DNA from: Rhodanobacter sp.
GTDB taxonomy: Bacteria > Pseudomonadota > Gammaproteobacteria > Xanthomonadales > Rhodanobacteraceae
Length of the DNA: 9,459 nucleotides
Direction: 5' to 3'
Assembly: GCA_026193555.1 (NCBI GenBank)
Contig: JAPHUU010000233.1
Location: 1-9,459 of the forward strand
In this document: piece after piece, positions 6,258 through 9,459 of the stretch
Layout: each line of letters begins with the position of its first letter
Position numbering within the stretch: position 1 is the stretch's first letter
Made by a program: the position numbers and the translations under genes
Notes under the pieces: generated by a model
Databases searched by the model: none
The model's input: only the letters and a program-made list of their open reading frames with translations
What the model was told of the DNA's origin: nothing

Positions 6258-7016
6258 TCAGGCGCGGTTCTTGTTCAACCAGTGCACACTCTTGACGCTG
6301 ACGTTTTCAGGCGCCGCCAATGCGCCGACAAGGGCCGCTGGCAGCTCCAGAGCGTGCACGCGGCAGCGCGGCAGCCCGGCACGCTCGACTGAGGACGTCA
6401 CGAACAGCCCCGTCTCGGCAGACAATGTGGAGGGTTCAACGGCAAGGCCGAGACCGAACGCCTTGAGCAGTGCCTCCTTGCGAGTCCACAAGACCAGCAA
6501 CGCGTTTTCGCGTGCCTTGGCTGGAAGCAACTTCAACTTCGCCGACTCGTCCGGAGTGCAGATCACATCGACCATGTCACTCAATCGGGTGCGGGTCGGA
6601 GTCTGTTCGATGTCAACACCCACTGTCGCACCAGCGCAGATGGCCATTGCCACCCAGTTGCCGCTATGGCTCAGGCTGGTGCTCAACGCGGTACCCGGCA
6701 ACTGCGGCTGACCGGAAGGTGCGCTGGCCAGGGGCACATCAGCAGGCTGCGTACCCAGGCAGTCGGCCAGAACGATGCGCCAGACGGAATGGGACAAGAT
6801 GTAGGCCGAACGATCCTGGGCAAAGCGAAAACGCGATGCGCGGTGCTTTTCGGCATCATCCAGTACCCCGTCCGCAGCTGCAAACGGCGCGAAATGGGAG
6901 CTGTCGAATACCACCACCCGCACTTCGTCAGCCGCGGGCGGCAGGAAGCCCGAACGCAAAAGCGCCAAGCCGATCACCTGTCCGAAATCCTTCGCAGGGA
7001 TGCTGCTCGTGCTCAA
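6258..7016 (-). CDS. Sfp-type 4'-phosphopantetheinyl transferase
   Basis: 252 residues. The enzyme moves 4'-phosphopantetheine from coenzyme A to a conserved serine of an acyl, peptidyl or aryl carrier protein, converting apo to holo form in the cytoplasm. Visible family motifs are RFRFAQDRSAYILSH (62-76), SLSHSGNWVAMAI (114-126), VGVDIE (132-137, with the Mg-binding D135 and E137) and WTRKEALLKAFGLGL (177-191, with the WxxKEAxxK signature, E181 and K185). Length and motif spacing suit the two-lobed Sfp/EntD class rather than the 120-residue AcpS. The start is TTG at 7016-7014, backed by AAAGGAGG with a 7-base gap; no ATG or better site lies nearby. No carrier protein, PKS or NRPS gene is in the window, so the substrate is open. 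XrtA-associated loci can contain an acyl carrier protein and acyl-CoA ligase, so service to the neighbouring polysaccharide system is possible. Confidence 0.92.
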   Translation of the reverse strand: MSTSSIPAKDFGQVIGLALLRSGFLPPAADEVRVVVFDSSHFAPFAAADGVLDDAEKHRASRFRFAQDRSAYILSHSVWRIVLADCLGTQPADVPLASAPSGQPQLPGTALSTSLSHSGNWVAMAICAGATVGVDIEQTPTRTRLSDMVDVICTPDESAKLKLLPAKARENALLVLWTRKEALLKAFGLGLAVEPSTLSAETGLFVTSSVERAGLPRCRVHALELPAALVGALAAPENVSVKSVHWLNKNRA

Positions 7017-7023
7017 GGAAATC

Positions 7024-7031
7024 CCTCCTTT
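7024..7031 (-). promoter_or_regulatory. Strong Shine-Dalgarno for the PPTase TTG start
   Basis: AAAGGAGG on the minus strand with seven bases before TTG 7016. It is the best ribosome-binding site in the window and decides in favour of a TTG start. A strong site combined with a weak start codon suggests moderate, tuned translation. Confidence 0.85.
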
Positions 7032-7230
7032 GAACTTGCCTGGCGCTGATGTACCCGACCACGCGCAAAGGCAATCACCGCACTTCGATCACCCACCTCA
7101 GACCCAGGCATGCTAACGGAGATTCGCGGGACAGAACGTGATACGAACACATTCGATTGACTGTCGGTGACGACGCCCCGCTCGAGCATCGCCTGCAGCC
7201 TGCCGAACTGGCTGAGCGGATGAGATCGCA

Positions 7231-7268
7231 CTGACAAAAAGCCCGCCAAATGGCGGGCCTTTTGTCAG
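7231..7268 (-). terminator. Intrinsic terminator of the cox operon, likely bidirectional
   Basis: The arms at 7231-7247 and 7252-7268 are complementary over 17 bases with one mismatch (7240 against 7259) and a 4-base loop. The core is a GCCCGCC/GGCGGGC stem. On the minus strand it is followed by TTTTTGTC, on the plus strand by CTTTTGTC, so it can work in both directions. It begins 19 bases after the ctaE stop codon and separates the cox genes from the PPTase gene. Confidence 0.9.
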
Positions 7269-7287
7269 TTGAGCCGGTACTTGCAGG

Positions 7288-8175
7288 TCAAAGGATATAG
7301 ACGAACATGAACAGACCGAGCCAGACCACATCCACGAAATGCCAGTACCACGCGACCGCCTCGAATCCGAAGTGGTGATCCTTGCTGAAATGGCCCTTCA
7401 ACACGCGAAACCAGATCACCGCCAGCATGATCGTGCCCAGCGTGACGTGCAGGCCGTGGAAGCCGGTGAGCAGGAAGAACGTGGAGCCGTAGACGCCGCT
7501 GTGCAGGGTCAGGTGCAGTTCGCGGTAAGCCTCGATGTACTCGTGCGCCTGAAAGTTCAGGAACAGCGCGCCCAGCAGCACCGTCATACCGAGGAACACC
7601 AGGATCTTGCCTCGATGCCCCGCACGCAGCGCGTGATGCGCGATGGTCACGGTGACGCTCGAGCTGAGCAGGATCAGCGTATTCAGCAGCGGCAGCCCCC
7701 ACGCCTGCACGGTGCGGAACGAGCCGCCAACATGCAGCGGGCCATTGCCGCCCTCGGCGCCCCATGACGCGGCGTAGTCGCTCCACAGGAACTGGTGGGT
7801 CAATGCACCGTGACCCTCACCACCTATCCACGGCACGGAAAACATGCGGAGGTAGAACAGTGCGCCAAAGAAAGCACCGAAGAACATCACCTCGGAGAAG
7901 ATGAACCACATCATGCCCATGCGGAATGAGGTGTCCACCTGTGGGTTGTAACTGCCGGACAGGGATTCCTTGATCACCGAGCGGAACCAGCCGAAGAACA
8001 TCGCAAGTACGCCGATCACGCCGACAAGCAGCACGCTCTTGCCGAACCCGGCATCGCCAGGCGCCGCATTCAGCCAGTGCGCGGCACCAAACACGGTGGT
8101 GAACATGACCACTGCGGCCACGAACGGCCAGTAGCTCTTGGCCGGAACAAAGTAAGCGTCGTGCTGCTGACCCAT
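7288..8175 (-). CDS. ctaE: Cytochrome c oxidase subunit III
   Basis: 295 residues, seven predicted membrane helices. Subunit III of the aa3-type heme-copper oxidase binds lipid and stabilises proton uptake through the D pathway of subunit I; it carries no metal. Family marks are AYFVPAKSYWPF at the N-terminus (7-18), MMWFIFSEVMFFGAFF (88-103) with the conserved membrane Glu at 95, NFQAHEYIEA (207-216), LLTGFHGLHV (235-244) and the closing WYWHFVDVVWLGLF (276-289). The frame is open to 8238, but the 21 extra residues are basic and unlike relatives, so ATG 8175 (MGQQHDAYFVP) is chosen; its ribosome-binding site is weak (GGGGT about 7 bases upstream). It is transcribed with ctaD and the 43-residue gene and ends at a strong terminator. 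No ctaG precedes it here, and no SURF1/ctaA/ctaB genes follow it, unlike many related operons. Confidence 0.96.
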   Translation of the reverse strand: MGQQHDAYFVPAKSYWPFVAAVVMFTTVFGAAHWLNAAPGDAGFGKSVLLVGVIGVLAMFFGWFRSVIKESLSGSYNPQVDTSFRMGMMWFIFSEVMFFGAFFGALFYLRMFSVPWIGGEGHGALTHQFLWSDYAASWGAEGGNGPLHVGGSFRTVQAWGLPLLNTLILLSSSVTVTIAHHALRAGHRGKILVFLGMTVLLGALFLNFQAHEYIEAYRELHLTLHSGVYGSTFFLLTGFHGLHVTLGTIMLAVIWFRVLKGHFSKDHHFGFEAVAWYWHFVDVVWLGLFMFVYIL

Positions 8176-8291
8176 GGTGAGACCCCGTGGATTTCTCTTG
8201 ATGACTTTTGCCCCGCCTTGCCGCTCGGGGAACTGCATGCCGGTCCTGCAAACCCGGGCGATTGATGGAGAACGTATCGCAATTGGTACCG

Positions 8292-8423
8292 CTATTTCAT
8301 CAGCAGGATCTGCACAAACGACAGCAGGTAGAACACGGCCGCGACCGCGACCAGTATCCCCACGGTCCGCCGCAAACCTCGCCGGCTTCCCGTCATGTCT
8401 TTTCCCGTCATCTGTTGCGTCAT
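8292..8423 (-). CDS. Small single-span membrane protein, probable cytochrome oxidase small assembly protein
   Basis: 43 residues. A short polar N-terminus with basic residues (SRRGLRRT, 13-20) leads into one hydrophobic helix (about 21-41, VGILVAVAAVFYLLSFVQIL) and ends in LMK. The positive-inside pattern suggests a cytoplasmic N-terminus. Tiny proteins of this layout (about 35-45 residues, RR near the start, one helix) sit between ctaD and ctaG or ctaE in many proteobacterial cox operons and are annotated as cytochrome oxidase small assembly proteins; their exact role is poorly known. The gene lies 62 bases after ctaD and 116 bases before ctaE. ATG 8423 has AAGG about ten bases upstream. ATG 8396 (GGGA upstream) would give a 34-residue version and also fits the family. 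Assignment is by context and layout, not by motif. Confidence 0.7.
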   Translation of the reverse strand: MTQQMTGKDMTGSRRGLRRTVGILVAVAAVFYLLSFVQILLMK

Positions 8424-8443
8424 GCTGATTGGCCTTGCTGCTG

Positions 8444-8476
8444 CCGCTGCGGCTTCGACTTGTCGAACCGCAGCGG
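8444..8476 (-). other. Strong hairpin between ctaD and the small membrane protein gene
   Basis: CCGCTGCGG (8444-8452) pairs perfectly with CCGCAGCGG (8468-8476). After a one-base bulge, TTCGA (8454-8458) pairs with TCGAA (8463-8467) around a 4-base loop. It begins 9 bases after the ctaD stop codon and fills half of the 62-base spacer. There is no U-run, so full termination is unlikely. It could protect the 3' end of ctaD message or lower downstream expression, which would be a way to set subunit ratios. Confidence 0.6.
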
Positions 8477-8485
8477 AGACGATGA

Positions 8486-9459
8486 TCAGGCGTTCACGTT
8501 GCCATGAGCCAGTTCATCGTCATGAACCACCGGCGGAACCTCAAAGGTGTGATGCGGCGCCGGCGACGGCACCGTCCACTCCAGGCCCTTGGCACCTTCC
8601 CATACACGATCCGTGGCCTTCTTCCTGGAGAAGTACACGCAGTGAATCAGTACGCCCAGGAAGACCAGTTGCGAGGCACCGAACAGGAAACCGCCGATGG
8701 AGCTGATCATGTTGAAGTTGGCGAATGCCACGTTGTAATCGGGGATGCGGCGCGGCATTCCGGCCAGGCCAAGGAAGTGCTGCGGGAAGAAGAGCACATT
8801 GACCCAGATCACGCTGTTCCAGAAATGCACCTTGCCCCAGAACTCGCTGTACATGTTGCCGGTCCACTTCGGCAGCCAGTAGTAAGTAGCCGAAATGATC
8901 GCGAACAGCGCGCCGGTCACCAGCACATAGTGGAAATGCGCGACCACGAAATAGGTATCGTGGTACTGGAAATCGGCAGGCACCAGCGCCAGCATCAGGC
9001 CGGAGAAGCCGCCGATGGTGAACAGGATCACGAACGCGATCGCGAACAGCATCGGCGTCTCGAACGTCATCGAGCCACCCCACATGGTGCTGACCCAGTT
9101 GAACACCTTCACGCCGGTCGGCACCGCGATCAACATCGTCGCGTACATGAAGAAGATCTCGGCTCCCAGTGGCAGGCCCACGGTGAACATGTGGTGAGCC
9201 CACACGATGAAGGAGAGGAAGGCGATCGAGGCGATCGCGAACACCATCGCCTTGTAACCGAAGATCGGCTTGCGGGAAAAGGTGGGAATGACCTCGGAGA
9301 TGATCCCGAACGCCGGCAGGATCATGATGTAGACCTCCGGGTGACCGAAGAACCAGAAGATGTGCTGGTACAGAATCGGGTCGCCGCCGCCGCCGGGATT
9401 GAAGAAGCTGGTGCCGAAGTACTTGTCGGTCAGCAGCATGGTCACCGCGCCCGCCAGCA
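8486..9459 (-). CDS. ctaD: Cytochrome c oxidase subunit I, aa3 type (N-terminal part outside the window)
   Basis: About 323 C-terminal residues are visible, continuing past the right edge; the full protein is usually 530-560. This is the catalytic subunit that reduces oxygen to water and pumps protons. Everything expected of the visible half is present: GHPEVY near 9346-9329, holding a CuB His, the D-pathway Glu and the Tyr cross-linked to that His; WAHHMF near 9202-9185 with the other two CuB His; PTGVKVF near 9121-9101 with the K-pathway Thr and Lys; AHFHYV near 8941-8924 with the heme a3 and heme a ligands; and GMPRRIPDY near 8761-8735 with the Arg pair facing heme propionates. GHPEVY makes this an A1-type oxidase. 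The hydrophilic tail ends [11 protein letters not shown]. No truncation or frameshift is seen inside the window. Confidence 0.97.
   Translation of the reverse strand, partial: LAGAVTMLLTDKYFGTSFFNPGGGGDPILYQHIFWFFGHPEVYIMILPAFGIISEVIPTFSRKPIFGYKAMVFAIASIAFLSFIVWAHHMFTVGLPLGAEIFFMYATMLIAVPTGVKVFNWVSTMWGGSMTFETPMLFAIAFVILFTIGGFSGLMLALVPADFQYHDTYFVVAHFHYVLVTGALFAIISATYYWLPKWTGNMYSEFWGKVHFWNSVIWVNVLFFPQHFLGLAGMPRRIPDYNVAFANFNMISSIGGFLFGASQLVFLGVLIHCVYFSRKKATDRVWEGAKGLEWTVPSPAPHHTFEVPPVVHDDELAHGNVNA

Noticed and set aside
8176..8238. 21-codon N-terminal extension of ctaE
   Set aside because: Basic residues without similarity to subunit III; MGQQHDAYFVP is the expected beginning.
1..9459. CRISPR array, tRNA/rRNA, insertion sequence or prophage genes
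   Set aside because: No regularly spaced repeats, cloverleaf-like sequence, transposase or integrase motif was seen on either strand.

Overview
The window looks like high-GC gammaproteobacterial DNA, most likely Xanthomonadales and perhaps Rhodanobacteraceae (Rhodanobacter/Dyella type). This is inferred from the protein families and codon use; no 16S or other marker is present. Two unrelated blocks meet here: the 3' part of an aa3-type cytochrome c oxidase operon (right third, minus strand) and part of an exopolysaccharide locus (centre and left).

Right block, read on the minus strand from the right edge: ctaD (subunit I, cut by the window edge, all visible catalytic residues intact), a 43-residue single-membrane-span protein resembling the small assembly proteins of cox operons, then ctaE (subunit III). 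A strong hairpin sits between ctaD and the small gene. No ctaG/cox11 copper-insertion gene lies between ctaD and ctaE, where it is often found. The operon ends at a near-perfect terminator hairpin (7231-7268).

Centre, also minus strand: an Sfp-type 4'-phosphopantetheinyl transferase with a TTG start behind a very strong ribosome-binding site. Next is a polyprenyl-phosphate sugar-1-phosphate transferase of the EpsB_2 type (associated with XrtA/PEP-CTERM systems), which would start an exopolysaccharide repeat unit on a lipid carrier. Last is a 990-residue membrane-anchored heparinase II/III-like (polysaccharide lyase-like) protein with a long disordered linker. A candidate sigma-54 promoter (-24/-12) lies upstream of the sugar transferase, which fits the RpoN/PrsR control known for PEP-CTERM/EPS loci.

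Left block, plus strand: a possible last 14 codons of a gene ending at base 47, about 650 bases with no convincing gene but with several inverted repeats, then a membrane-anchored J-domain (HPD) protein that converges on the lyase gene.

Taken together, the centre and left carry the initiating enzyme and a candidate trimming/degrading enzyme of an envelope or secreted polysaccharide. The PPTase may serve an acyl carrier protein elsewhere in the same system. Exosortase, polymerase, chain-length and glycosyltransferase genes are not in the window, so the XrtA link rests on the sugar-transferase subfamily alone.
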